Shown here: positions 8,363 to 16,576 of the stretch, in pieces | How the letters are laid out: every line of letters begins with the position of its first letter | How positions within the stretch are numbered: the stretch's first letter is position 1 | DNA from: Halorubrum rubrum | Lineage (GTDB): Archaea > Halobacteriota > Halobacteria > Halobacteriales > Haloferacaceae | Assembly (NCBI RefSeq): GCF_024494685.1 | Contig: NZ_JANHDM010000001.1 | Coordinates: 372,001 to 436,000, forward strand | Direction: 5' to 3' | DNA length: 64,000 bases | The notes under the pieces: generated by a model | Seen by the model: the letters and a program-made list of their open reading frames with translations, nothing else | Database searches by the model: none | Told to the model about the DNA's origin: nothing | Position numbers and translations under genes: made by a program

Positions 8363-9471
8363 GGCGACCCCACGGGATGGAGCCCCCCGAACTCTAAGCC
8401 GGCGGTCTCGGGCAGTCCCAGCGCGACGTTGGCCGCGTGGACCGCCTGTCCCGCCGACCCCTTGGTCATGTTGTCGATCGCCGAGAAGACGACGACGCGG
8501 CGGTTGCCGGGGTCGAGCTCGAAGCCGACCTCGCCGTGGTTCGTACCCGCGACGGACTTCGGCTCGGGGTAGCGGTAGACGCCGCCCCCGCCGGAGACGA
8601 TCCGCATGAACGGCTCGTCGGCGTACGCGCCGCGGTACCCCGTCCAGAGGTCCGCCTTCGAGACGGGCTCGTCGGGGAAGACGTGACAGGTCGCGGACGC
8701 GCCCCGGACCATGTCGACCGCGTGGACGGTGAAGGAGACGGAGAGACCGAGGTACGCCTCGATCTCCGCCTCGTGGCGGTGACCGGTCGGCGCGTACGGG
8801 CGCACGACGCCCGAGCGCTCCGGGTGCGAGGAGGCCGCGCCGCCGCCCGCGCCGCCCTCCGAGGAGCCGACCTTCACGTCGACGACGACCTCGCCGGTCT
8901 CGGGGCCGAGCACGCCCGCGTCGACGAGCGGCTTGAGCCCGAGGATCGTCGCGGTCGCGTTACAGCCCCCGCCGGCGATCAGGTCCGCGCCGGGGAGGTT
9001 CTCGCGGTTGAGCTCGGGGAGCGCGTACTCCGCGCGCTCTAAGTACTCCGGCGACGCGTGGCCGTCGTACCACTCGTCGTACATGGCGGCCTCCGGAAGC
9101 CGGAAGTCCGCCGAGAGATCGACGACCGTGTCCGCGACGTCGAAGTACTCGTCGACCCGCCCCATCGAGACGCCGTGGGGCGTCGCGGAGAAGAGCACGT
9201 CGACGGACTCGAGGTCGTCGGGATCCGAAAATCGCAGGTCGAGGTCCCGGAGGTTCGGGTGCGAGCGACCGACGGTCATGTTGTCCGCCGACCGCGAGGT
9301 GGCCTGGACGACCTCGAAGGCCGGGTGGCCGGCGAGCAGGCGCAACAGCTCGCCGCCGGTGAATCCCGTGCCGCCGACGACGCTCGTGGTGTAGGTTTCG
9401 ACCGCAGTCTCCGCTTCCGCGTCCGCCCCGACCGCGGCTGCGTCCGCGGCGCCCGTTCCCGCTCCGCTCAT
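8359..9471 (-). CDS. argC: N-acetyl/LysW-gamma-glutamyl-phosphate reductase
   Basis: NADPH-dependent reductase (370 aa) of the acyl phosphate made by ArgB. TTSVVGGTGFTGGELLRLL is the dinucleotide-binding N-terminus, AGGGCNATATI contains the catalytic Cys, and GHRHEAEIEAYLG the catalytic His. The first ~28 residues are an Ala/Gly/Glu-rich head that precedes the Rossmann fold and is longer than in most homologues. Start ATG at 9471 overlaps the argX stop by four bases. Confidence 0.93.
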   Translation of the reverse strand: MSGAGTGAADAAAVGADAEAETAVETYTTSVVGGTGFTGGELLRLLAGHPAFEVVQATSRSADNMTVGRSHPNLRDLDLRFSDPDDLESVDVLFSATPHGVSMGRVDEYFDVADTVVDLSADFRLPEAAMYDEWYDGHASPEYLERAEYALPELNRENLPGADLIAGGGCNATATILGLKPLVDAGVLGPETGEVVVDVKVGSSEGGAGGGAASSHPERSGVVRPYAPTGHRHEAEIEAYLGLSVSFTVHAVDMVRGASATCHVFPDEPVSKADLWTGYRGAYADEPFMRIVSGGGGVYRYPEPKSVAGTNHGEVGFELDPGNRRVVVFSAIDNMTKGSAGQAVHAANVALGLPETAGLEFGGLHPVGSP

Positions 9472-10376
9472 GCGATGACCTCGTCGGCGTCGGTCGAGTC
9501 GTCGCCGTCGGCCGCGAACGCCTCGGCTTTCGTCTCCAGCCAGTCGACGACCCGCGCGGGGACGTCGACGTCGCTGGCCTCGGTGAGCGCCTTGAACTCC
9601 ACCGTGTGGTTCACCTCGTGGACGGTGTACTCGCCGGAGCCCTTGCCGCCGACCTCCATCAGGTCGACGCCGAGCATGCCGCCGCCGACCGCCTCCGAGG
9701 CCCGCTCGACGAGTTCGAGCGCCCGGTCGTCGAGGTCGAACGACTCCGTGGTCCCGCCCTTCGCGGCGTTCGTGAGCCAGTGCTCCGACGAGCGCGTCAT
9801 CGCGGCGACGGGCTCGCCGTCGACCGCCACCACGCGGACGTCGCGGCCGGGCTTGTCGACGAACTCCTGGACGTAGAACACCTTGTGCTCGTAGTGACCG
9901 AGCGTCTCCTTGTGCTCCAAGATCGCCTCGGCGGCGCTGCGGGTGTCGATCTTCGCCATCAGCCGGCCCCACGAGCCGACGACTGGCTTGAGCACGCAGG
10001 GGTAGCCGAACGACTCGATGGCCTCCATCGCGGCCTCCTTGGTGAACGCGACCTCCGTCGCGGGCGTGGGGACGTCCGCCTCCGCGAGCGCCAGCGAGTT
10101 CTTCGCCTTGTCCGCGCAGACGTCACCGGTTTCGGGGCTGTTCACCACGGGCACGCCGTAGCTGTCGAGGAACCTCGTCGCGTACAGCGAGCGGCTGGTG
10201 GAGAGACAGCGGTCGACCACGATGTCGAGGTCGGCGACGTTCGCCGTCGTCGACTCCAGCCCGAACCGCTGGTTGCGCACGTCGATCTTCTCGACGTCGT
10301 GGCCGCGGTCGCGGAGCTCCTCGAGCAGGAGCTTCTCGTCGCGGCGGATCCGCGAGTAGAGGATCCCTACGCGCAT
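9468..10376 (-). CDS. argX: Glutamate (or aminoadipate)-LysW ligase, ATP-grasp
   Basis: ATP-grasp ligase that joins an amino acid amine to the C-terminal Glu of the LysW/ArgW carrier. It starts MRVGILYSRIRRDEKLL like LysX, has the RCLSTSRSLYATRFLD segment, the lysines of the ATP-grasp fold in PCVLKPVVGSWGRL and in the EHKVFYVQEFV strand, and metal ligands in VHEVNHTVEFKALTE. 302 aa is normal. Haloarchaea generally make lysine by the diaminopimelate route, and this gene sits with argB/C/D/E/F, so glutamate is the likely substrate (ArgX); LysX with dual function is the alternative. Confidence 0.88.
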   Translation of the reverse strand: MRVGILYSRIRRDEKLLLEELRDRGHDVEKIDVRNQRFGLESTTANVADLDIVVDRCLSTSRSLYATRFLDSYGVPVVNSPETGDVCADKAKNSLALAEADVPTPATEVAFTKEAAMEAIESFGYPCVLKPVVGSWGRLMAKIDTRSAAEAILEHKETLGHYEHKVFYVQEFVDKPGRDVRVVAVDGEPVAAMTRSSEHWLTNAAKGGTTESFDLDDRALELVERASEAVGGGMLGVDLMEVGGKGSGEYTVHEVNHTVEFKALTEASDVDVPARVVDWLETKAEAFAADGDDSTDADEVIA

Positions 10377-10417
10377 GTCGACCACTCGCGTGTCGCCGTC
10401 GTGACGGTCGTCACCAT

Positions 10418-10606
10418 CTACTCCCCCCAGTCCTCCTCGAGTTCGGGAGCCTCCTCCAGCGTGACGGGGTCGAGCGAGATGACCTCCAGCTCGGTCCCGG
10501 TGACCGGACTGTCGATTATCTCGCCGACCTCGACGTCGGCCGGAAGCTCGATCTCCTCGCCCGTGATCGGATCCTCTGCCAGCACCGGATCGGTATCGGT
10601 CGTCAT
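10418..10606 (-). CDS. lysW: LysW/ArgW amino-group carrier protein lacking zinc cysteines
   Basis: A 62-aa acidic carrier whose C-terminal Glu (…ELEEDWGE) is ligated to glutamate by ArgX and carries the intermediate through ArgB, C, D and E. The family outline is clear: P-x-T-G-E-E-I-E-L-P, EVGEII, TGTELEVISLDPVTLE, EDWGE. Classical LysW has two Cys-x-x-Cys pairs binding zinc; here they read DPIT and SPVT, and the protein has no cysteine at all. The ATG at 10606 is chosen because a TATA box lies 28-36 bp upstream; the ten-codon upstream extension is basic and unlike the family. Confidence 0.9.
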   Translation of the reverse strand: MTTDTDPVLAEDPITGEEIELPADVEVGEIIDSPVTGTELEVISLDPVTLEEAPELEEDWGE

Positions 10607-10632
10607 CGTGGGAGACACTCGCCGACGAGTAC

Positions 10633-10641
10633 ACATAAACC
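10633..10641 (-). promoter_or_regulatory. Promoter of the argW-argF gene run
   Basis: On the minus strand GGTTTATGTG lies about 28-36 bp before the argW ATG. A second AT-rich block (TTATATTTT within 10647-10660) and GTAAAC follow further upstream and could hold a regulator site or an alternative TATA. The promoter probably drives seven genes down to argF. Confidence 0.5.
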
Positions 10642-10747
10642 CATCGAAAATATAATTTTGTTTACAATACGTGGAGTCGCCTCTACCGGTTCGAAAAGCG
10701 AATTCGGCCGTCGTGTGAAATCCGGTGACAGATCTCAGTAATTAGTT

Positions 10748-10763
10748 GTCCCCCCGCGGGGAC
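10748..10763 (-). terminator. Possible GC hairpin after argH
   Basis: GTCCCC and GGGGAC form a 6-bp stem around a CCGC loop, 70-85 bp past the argH stop. No T-run follows on the minus strand, so it is only a candidate 3' end; archaeal termination usually needs oligo-T. Confidence 0.25.
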
Positions 10764-10832
10764 GGCGGCGCTCGCGGCGGTCGCGGCGGTCGCGACGGCT
10801 GCCGGAGCGTCGAGTCCGGCGCAAGAACGATC

Positions 10833-12335
10833 TCACACATACGTCGCCACCTCCGTCTCCAAGCGATCCGCCGCGTCGGCGAGCGCGCCGCGTCGGGCAG
10901 CCAGGTCCTCGTCGTCGTCGTCGAGCGCCACCTCGCTCGTCGCGAGCGCCTCGGCGACCGCGTCGGGAGCGGGCCCGCCGGTCGAGTCGCGGCTCGCGAC
11001 GCTCTCGGTCGGGTCGAGCGCGGTCTCCACGTCCTCGCGGCTCACGTACGTCGAGAGGGGCTCACCCGTGATCTCCCGTGCGGCCTCGTCAACTCTTGCG
11101 GCCGCCGTCGCCGGCGCGTCGGCGTCGTCGATCGACCCGGCCGCGGCCGCGACGATCTCGTGGGCGGTCCGGAAGGGCATCCCGCCCATGGCGAGCAGGT
11201 CGGCGACGCCCGTCGCCGTCGAGAACCCGTCTCCGGCGGTCGCCGCGAGGTCCTCGATCGCCCAGTCGGCGGTGGCGACCGCGCCGGCGGCGACCTCGGT
11301 CGCCTCCCGCACGTCGTCGGCGATCTCGAAGACGCTCGCGTGCGCGCGCTGGAGGTCGCGGTTGTACGCACGAGGGAGCCCCTTCAGAAGCGAGAGCGTC
11401 CCCGTCGCCTCGCCGATCGCGTCGCCGGCGACGCCGCGGGTCAGCTCCAGCGTGTCGGGGTTCTTCTTCTGGGGCATGATCGAGGAGGTCGACGAGTAGT
11501 CGTCGGACAGCTCCAGGAAGCCCTTGTTGGAAAAGAGGATCAAGTCCTCCGCGAGTCCCGACAAGGTGGTCGCGAGCGTCGCGCACGCGGTCGACGCCTC
11601 CGCGAGGAAGTCGCGCGCGGACGCGGCGTCCATCGAGTTGCGGACGAGCCCGTCGAATCCGAGCAGGTCGGCGGTGCGCTCGCGGTCGACGTCGAAGGGC
11701 GTGCCCGCGAAGGCGGCCCCGCCGAGCGGCGAGCGATTCGTCCGGTCGTACGCGCCGAGCAGGCGTTCGGTGTCGCGGGCGATCCCACCCTCGTAGGAGA
11801 GCAGGTAGTGGCCGACCGTCGTCGGCTGGGCGGGCTGGAGGTGGGTGTACCCCGGCATCACGGTCCCCGCGTGCTCGCCCGCGACCTCGAGGAGCGCCTC
11901 CCGCAGCGTCAGCGTCGCCTCGATGACCGCGAGTAGGTCCTCGCGCAGGCGGTAGCGGATACACGTCGCCACCTCGTCGTTGCGCGAGCGCGCCGTGTGC
12001 ATCCGCCCGCCGTCGGGGCCGACCCGGTCGATGACGGCCGTCTCGATCGCCTCGTGAACGTCCTCGCCGTCGGGGAGCGCGCCGTGGCCGGCGGTCTCGA
12101 CGCCGTCGAGCGCCGCGAGGATCTCGCCCGCGACCTCGTCGTCGACGATCCCCTGCTCGGCGAGCATCACGGTGTGCGCGCGGTCGACCGCGAGGTCCGC
12201 CGCGAAGATGGCCTCGTCGGCGGCGAGGCTCGACAGGAACGCGCGAGCGGGGCCGCCGCTGAAGCGGTCGCGGCGGACGGCAGTCTCGCTCTCGCCAGTC
12301 GCGTCCGCCGCCGCACCGGGATCGTCGTCGGTCAT
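10833..12335 (-). CDS. argH: Argininosuccinate lyase
   Basis: Last step of arginine synthesis: splits argininosuccinate into arginine and fumarate. The fumarase/aspartase superfamily signature SSIMPQKKNPD is present, as are HTARSRNDEVAT (substrate site) and YTHLQPAQPTTVGH (catalytic His region). 500 aa, slightly long owing to an acidic N-terminal head and a Ser/Asp-rich C-terminal part. Its ATG follows the argG TAG with no gap, so argGH is one transcription unit. Confidence 0.95.
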   Translation of the reverse strand: MTDDDPGAAADATGESETAVRRDRFSGGPARAFLSSLAADEAIFAADLAVDRAHTVMLAEQGIVDDEVAGEILAALDGVETAGHGALPDGEDVHEAIETAVIDRVGPDGGRMHTARSRNDEVATCIRYRLREDLLAVIEATLTLREALLEVAGEHAGTVMPGYTHLQPAQPTTVGHYLLSYEGGIARDTERLLGAYDRTNRSPLGGAAFAGTPFDVDRERTADLLGFDGLVRNSMDAASARDFLAEASTACATLATTLSGLAEDLILFSNKGFLELSDDYSSTSSIMPQKKNPDTLELTRGVAGDAIGEATGTLSLLKGLPRAYNRDLQRAHASVFEIADDVREATEVAAGAVATADWAIEDLAATAGDGFSTATGVADLLAMGGMPFRTAHEIVAAAAGSIDDADAPATAAARVDEAAREITGEPLSTYVSREDVETALDPTESVASRDSTGGPAPDAVAEALATSEVALDDDDEDLAARRGALADAADRLETEVATYV

Positions 12336-13583
12336 CTAGCTCTCGTCCGTCCCGTCGGTGCCGTCGTCGGATGCGGCACCGCCGTCCGTGGCGAGCTCGG
12401 GCTTCTTGACGTTCGCGCTCACGTCGTTGGCGAGGCGCTCCTGGAGCCCGTGGTACTTCGCGACGCCCGTGGCGTCCTCCTGGGCGATGCCGGCGACGTC
12501 CTCGGTGTTGAACGAGGCCATCTCCTCGGAGTAGACGGCGTATTCGGAGTCACGGGCGACGACGCGGCAGTTGCCGCCGGAGACCTTGACCGTCGCCGTG
12601 CCGGTCACCACGTCCTGGGTCTCGTCGATGAAGGCGTTCAGCGCGTCGACGACGGGCGCGAAGGTGAGACCCTGGTAGGCCTTCTCGGACCACTCGTGTT
12701 CGATCCCCTTCTTGAACGAGCGCTCGTTCTTGGTCAAAACGAGGTCCTCGAGGGCCTGATGCGCCGTCAGCAGGACGGTCGCGGCCGGGTGCTCGTAGTT
12801 CTCGCGTACCTTGAGCCCGAGCATGCGGTCCTCCATGACGTCGGTGCGGCCGATGCCGAACTCGCCCGCGTACTCGTTGAGGTACTGGATCAGGGAGACG
12901 GGGTCCATCTCCTCGCCGTCGACGGCGACGGGGACGCCCTCCTCGAAGGCGACCTCGATGGTCACCTCGCCCTCGGGCTCGGCGGTCCACTCGTAGATGT
13001 CCTCCGGCGGCTCGTAGTTCGGGTTCTCCAGTTTGCCGCCCTCGACCGCGCGCGACCAGATGTTCTCGTCGATGGACCAGACGCCGCCGTCGCCGGCCTC
13101 GACGGGGAGGTCCTTCTCCGCGGCGTACTCGATCTCCCACTCGCGGGTGAGCCCCAGCTCGCGAACCGGCGCGATGACCTCCAGGTCGGAGCCGCGCCAG
13201 ACGGCCTCGAACCGGAGCTGGTCGTTGCCCTTGCCCGTACAGCCGTGCGCGATGGCGTCACAGCCCTGCTCCTCGGCGACGCCCAGAATGGCCTCGGCGA
13301 TGACGGGACGCGCCAGCGCGGTCCCGAGCGGGTACCCCTGGTAGGTGGCGTTCGCCTTCACCGCGTCGAAACAGAGGTCGGCGAACTCCGCTTTCGCGTC
13401 GACGACGTGGAGGTCGAGCCCGAGCGCCTCCGCGGTCTCCGCCGCCTCGTCGAACTCGTCTGTCGGCTGGCCGACGTCGACGTTGACGCCGATGACCTCG
13501 TCGTAGCCGTACTCCTCTTTCAGGATCGGAACGCAGACCGTGGTGTCGAGTCCGCCACTGAACGCGAGTGCAACGCTTGTCAT
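12336..13583 (-). CDS. argG: Argininosuccinate synthase
   Basis: Joins citrulline and aspartate with ATP. The N-type ATP pyrophosphatase loop AFSGGLDTTVC is at residues 7-17, and AHGCTGKGNDQLRFE is the citrulline/aspartate region. 415 aa with an Asp/Gly/Thr-rich C-terminal tail typical of haloarchaeal copies. First gene of the minus-strand run; promoter at 13609-13617. Confidence 0.95.
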   Translation of the reverse strand: MTSVALAFSGGLDTTVCVPILKEEYGYDEVIGVNVDVGQPTDEFDEAAETAEALGLDLHVVDAKAEFADLCFDAVKANATYQGYPLGTALARPVIAEAILGVAEEQGCDAIAHGCTGKGNDQLRFEAVWRGSDLEVIAPVRELGLTREWEIEYAAEKDLPVEAGDGGVWSIDENIWSRAVEGGKLENPNYEPPEDIYEWTAEPEGEVTIEVAFEEGVPVAVDGEEMDPVSLIQYLNEYAGEFGIGRTDVMEDRMLGLKVRENYEHPAATVLLTAHQALEDLVLTKNERSFKKGIEHEWSEKAYQGLTFAPVVDALNAFIDETQDVVTGTATVKVSGGNCRVVARDSEYAVYSEEMASFNTEDVAGIAQEDATGVAKYHGLQERLANDVSANVKKPELATDGGAASDDGTDGTDES

Positions 13584-13608
13584 TACCGGAGAAGAATCAC
13601 CTTAGACC

Positions 13609-13617
13609 CTTAAATTC
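13609..13617 (-). promoter_or_regulatory. argG promoter (TATA element)
   Basis: Minus-strand GAATTTAAGG lies about 27-34 bp before the argG ATG, with further AT-rich sequence (TACTTAAACC) behind it. Spacing predicts a leader of only a few bases. Confidence 0.55.
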
Positions 13618-13624
13618 ATCGGTT

Positions 13625-13906
13625 TAAGTATCGTAAGAAAAGAAGAGAGCCGACGCTGACGAACGATACAGCGACGACTCTCCGGGACGAAACGGCGCGA
13701 ACGCGACGAGAGAGATGTGCGGCCTCAGGGGGCCGGTCGTCGCGCCGCGCCGGAGGCCGGTCGCGGCGGTCGGACTGCTCGTCGCGGTCGCGGGGCTCGT
13801 CGTCGTCGGAAGCGGGCGAGGTCGCGACGAGCCTCCGCGGTCATCACTAGGACGTAATTCCGGTTCGGCATAAAAATGTTGCGTAACCGTGCCGGACGCG
13901 GCGACG
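13625..13906. other. Intergenic stretch, possible tiny ORF and hairpin
   Basis: Between argG and vapC. A 52-codon ORF on the plus strand (13715-13873) starts MCGLRGPVVAPRRR and contains one hydrophobic helix (VGLLVAVAGLVVVGSG); no promoter or ribosome site supports it. A 10-bp inverted repeat, GCTCGTCGCG at 13777-13786 and CGCGACGAGC at 13823-13832, could fold in the RNA reading out of vapC. Nothing else is visible. Confidence 0.3.
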
Positions 13907-14296
13907 TCAGTACAGTTCGCGATGGTTCTCGACCGTGAGCCCGTCGATCCGTTCGAAGCCTCCGTCGGCGGAAACCACGGGAACGTCCAGGGACCGAGCG
14001 ATCCCCGCGATCATCATGTCGGGATGCTGGATTCGTTCACCCCTCTCTTCCAGCTCCCGACGGATACGGGCACCTTCGAGCGCGTGCGTCCGGTCGTAGT
14101 CCAGACGCTCCACCCACGGGAGATCGTCGTCGACGAGGACCGGGTCGCGACCTTCCTTCACCGCCCCGTGGTACAGTTCGTAGTAGCCGATGGGCGTGAG
14201 TAGCAGACTCTCGTCTTCGTTGTCGAGTCGGTACGCCTTCGCCGATTCCCGGCCACGGAGGAAGTCGGCACAGAAACTACTATCGAGGACCTTCAT
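13907..14296 (-). CDS. vapC: VapC-type PIN-domain toxin
   Basis: A 129-aa PIN-domain endoribonuclease. The acidic metal ligands are all in place: Asp5 (MKVLDSSF), Glu40 (GYYELYHG), Asp93 (HPDMMIAG) and Asp111 (VVSADGGF). Toxins of this family cleave RNA, often tRNA or rRNA; the target here is unknown. It overlaps the antitoxin gene by four bases with the antitoxin first, the standard vapBC order. Confidence 0.9.
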   Translation of the reverse strand: MKVLDSSFCADFLRGRESAKAYRLDNEDESLLLTPIGYYELYHGAVKEGRDPVLVDDDLPWVERLDYDRTHALEGARIRRELEERGERIQHPDMMIAGIARSLDVPVVSADGGFERIDGLTVENHRELY

Positions 14297-14505
14297 GGAC
14301 CCGCTTCGAGGTCCTCGTCCATCTCCGATTTGACCTCGCGCACGGATTCGTCGATCGTCGTGTCACTCCACGCGCCGAAGCCGGCGAGCGGGTCGTCGTC
14401 TTCCAGTTCACGCTCGATCACGGCCTCGAAGCTCTCGTCACCCCGTTTCCGTGCTCGGAGTTTCCGCCACGTCTCCTCGGACACGCGGATCGTCTTATCC
14501 GCCAT
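14293..14505 (-). CDS. vapB: VapB-type antitoxin
   Basis: A 70-aa protein beginning MADKTIRVSEETWRKLRARK, a short beta strand plus helices as in ribbon-helix-helix DNA-binding antitoxins, then an acidic C-terminal half (ELEDDDPLAGFGAWSDTTID) that would wrap the toxin. The ATG at 14505 is chosen because the upstream continuation of the frame lacks similarity and crosses the palindromic operator. Likely represses its own promoter together with VapC. Confidence 0.85.
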   Translation of the reverse strand: MADKTIRVSEETWRKLRARKRGDESFEAVIERELEDDDPLAGFGAWSDTTIDESVREVKSEMDEDLEAGP

Positions 14506-14521
14506 TATACATCGATGTATA
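14506..14521. promoter_or_regulatory. 16-bp palindromic operator of vapBC
   Basis: TATACATCGATGTATA is a perfect 16-bp palindrome directly before the vapB ATG. Its position over the predicted transcription start fits autorepression by the VapBC complex. Confidence 0.65.
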
Positions 14522-14603
14522 CACCCAACGGACTTCGGTGTTTCGACGCCGAAAAACGGTGATACGCCGGTGTGGTGTGACTCGGAAGACACGCCGCTTC
14601 CGC

Positions 14604-15941
14604 TCAGATCGCCTCGCGGTACGCCTCGAGCGTCGTCTCGACGTCCTCCTCGGTGTGCGCGTAGGAGGTGAACTGGCACTCGAACTGGTTGGCGGTGAGG
14701 AAGACCCCGCGCTCTTTCATCTCCTGCCAGAACACCCGCTCCCAGCGGTCGGTGGCGGCGTTCGCGACGTCCGCGCCGGTCTTCGGACAGGCGTCGTAGC
14801 GGTCGCAGTCGGGGTCCTGGAGACAGCCGCCGGCACAGCAGTCGTCGGGGTCGTCGGGAGCCTCGCGGGTGAAGACCGTCTTGAACATCGAGTCGGTGCC
14901 GACGACGGTGTACTCGGGCGCGCGCTCGGCGCAGATCTCCGCGATCCCCTCACGGAGCTTCCGGCCGAGCCGATTCACGTGGTCGTACACGTCGTTCTCG
15001 GCGGCGTACTCCAGCGTGGCCTTCCCCGCGGCCATCGTGACCGGGTGCCCCGAGAACGTGCCGGACTGGAAGACGTCGCCGGCGGGCGTGAACCCCTCGA
15101 GTATCTCCGCTTGCCCGCCGATCGCGCCGACCGGGAACCCGCCGCCGATTATCTTCCCGAACGTCGTCACGTCCGGGGTGACGCCGAACTTCGACTGTGC
15201 GCAACCGAGCCCGCCGACGCGGAAGCCCGTGATCACCTCGTCGAAGATCAGGAGCGACCCGTAGTCGTCACAGAGGTCCCGCAGCGTCTCGTGGTAGCCG
15301 TCGATCGGGGCGACGATCCCCATGTTCGCGAGGATCGGCTCGACGAGAACGGCCGCGATGTCGTCGCCGTGTTCGGCGAACACCTCCGTGGCGGCATCCG
15401 GGTCGTTGAATGGGATCGGCAGGGTGTGCTCGGCGAACGACTCGGGGATCCCCGCCGTCGACGGGTGGGGATCATCGGGGCCGCCCTCCACGAGCGTCGA
15501 CTCCTGTGCGCCGTGGTAGCCCCCCTGCATCACCACGACCTTGTCGCGGCCGGTGTGGCCGCGCGCCAGCCGGACCGCAGAGACGGTCGCCTCCGTGCCG
15601 GAGTTGACGAACCGGATCGACTCGACGCTCGGGACGTGTCGTGCCACGAACTCGGCGTGCTCGACTTCGACCTCCGTCGGCGCGCCGTACATCGGTCCGG
15701 CGGCGACGTGCGACTGGATCGCCGCCTCGACCGGTTCGGGGAGGTCGTGACCGTACAGCAGGGGACCGTACCCCATCACCCAGTCGATGTACCGGTTGCC
15801 GTCGGCGTCGATCACGTGGCCGCCGTCGCCGCGTTCGACGAAGAAGGGGTGCGGCATCGTCGCCCGGACCGAGGAGTTGACACCGCCGGGCATGACCGAC
15901 AGCGCGCGGTCGTACAGTCCGCGGGAGCGCTCGTGGTTCAT
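14604..15941 (-). CDS. hemL: Glutamate-1-semialdehyde 2,1-aminomutase
   Basis: PLP enzyme forming 5-aminolevulinate for tetrapyrrole (haem, cobalamin) synthesis. [11 protein letters not shown] is the N-terminal signature, [15 protein letters not shown] the phosphate cup, [11 protein letters not shown] the PLP-pyridine Asp, and [12 protein letters not shown] holds Lys263. An extra segment at about 361-395 carries five cysteines (C368, C369, C373, C379, C385), absent from bacterial enzymes but, as I recall, shared by haloarchaeal ones; it may bind metal. 445 aa. Single gene, facing the same way as its neighbours. Confidence 0.95.
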   Translation of the reverse strand: MNHERSRGLYDRALSVMPGGVNSSVRATMPHPFFVERGDGGHVIDADGNRYIDWVMGYGPLLYGHDLPEPVEAAIQSHVAAGPMYGAPTEVEVEHAEFVARHVPSVESIRFVNSGTEATVSAVRLARGHTGRDKVVVMQGGYHGAQESTLVEGGPDDPHPSTAGIPESFAEHTLPIPFNDPDAATEVFAEHGDDIAAVLVEPILANMGIVAPIDGYHETLRDLCDDYGSLLIFDEVITGFRVGGLGCAQSKFGVTPDVTTFGKIIGGGFPVGAIGGQAEILEGFTPAGDVFQSGTFSGHPVTMAAGKATLEYAAENDVYDHVNRLGRKLREGIAEICAERAPEYTVVGTDSMFKTVFTREAPDDPDDCCAGGCLQDPDCDRYDACPKTGADVANAATDRWERVFWQEMKERGVFLTANQFECQFTSYAHTEEDVETTLEAYREAI

Positions 15942-16044
15942 GCCCGACGCTTCGACCGCCCCGTGGAAAGGTGTTACCGAGTCGGCCGCGGTCGCCCCCG
16001 TTCCTCCGGCGCCGGCTCCCCGTCATCCCCGCCGGACCGACGGC

Positions 16045-16482
16045 CTACATCCCGTCGTCGCTCCGCACCATGATCCCGCCGCTGACGAGCATGAGCAGCG
16101 CGAGCGCGACCATCCCGAGGTCCCACGGCATCGCCGCGGTCACCGTCGCGTCGCCCATCGCGCCGCCCATTCCCCCGCCACCCATGCCGCTCCCGTCCAT
16201 CGTGCCGTCACCACCCATCCCGCCCGCCATGCCGGTCGCCAGCGCCGCCTGGGTGGCGGGCATGCCGACGGCGTACGCGACCATCAGCCCGCCGCTCGTC
16301 GCGTCGTCGAGGGGGAGGGTCGGCGCGAGGAGAAGGGCGCCGTGGACGACGACCACCGCTCCGAGCGCGAGCATGAGCCACGCGGTCGCCGTCATGCGCG
16401 TCGCGCCGGCGGCGCTCGCGAGCGAGTACCCGCCGGAGGCGAACGCGATCGCCGCGCCGTACAGCCGGGTGTCCGAGACCAT
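16045..16482 (-). CDS. Membrane protein with Gly/Met-rich loop
   Basis: A 145-aa protein with about four hydrophobic segments (near 5-25, 30-53, 64-85 and 117-137). Between the last two is a loop of Gly, Met and Asp only (around residues 86-110, for example GGMGGDGTMDGSGMGGGGMG). Methionine-rich loops can bind copper or silver in other proteins, but nothing here proves that. I do not recognise the family; similar small proteins occur in haloarchaea. It lies after amt on the same strand with a 94-bp gap. Confidence 0.7.
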   Translation of the reverse strand: MVSDTRLYGAAIAFASGGYSLASAAGATRMTATAWLMLALGAVVVVHGALLLAPTLPLDDATSGGLMVAYAVGMPATQAALATGMAGGMGGDGTMDGSGMGGGGMGGAMGDATVTAAMPWDLGMVALALLMLVSGGIMVRSDDGM

Positions 16483-16576
16483 GCGGTACGTGACGACGGC
16501 GGGAACAAAAGGGTTGGTCGGTCGTGTGTCGATCCCGCGAGGCGGGTCGGTTCGCGAGGAGAATCGCCCCCGCCGA

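Noticed and set aside
13715-13873. 52-codon ORF with one hydrophobic helix between argG and vapC
   Set aside because: No promoter or ribosome site and no known family; kept only as a remark in the intergenic entry.
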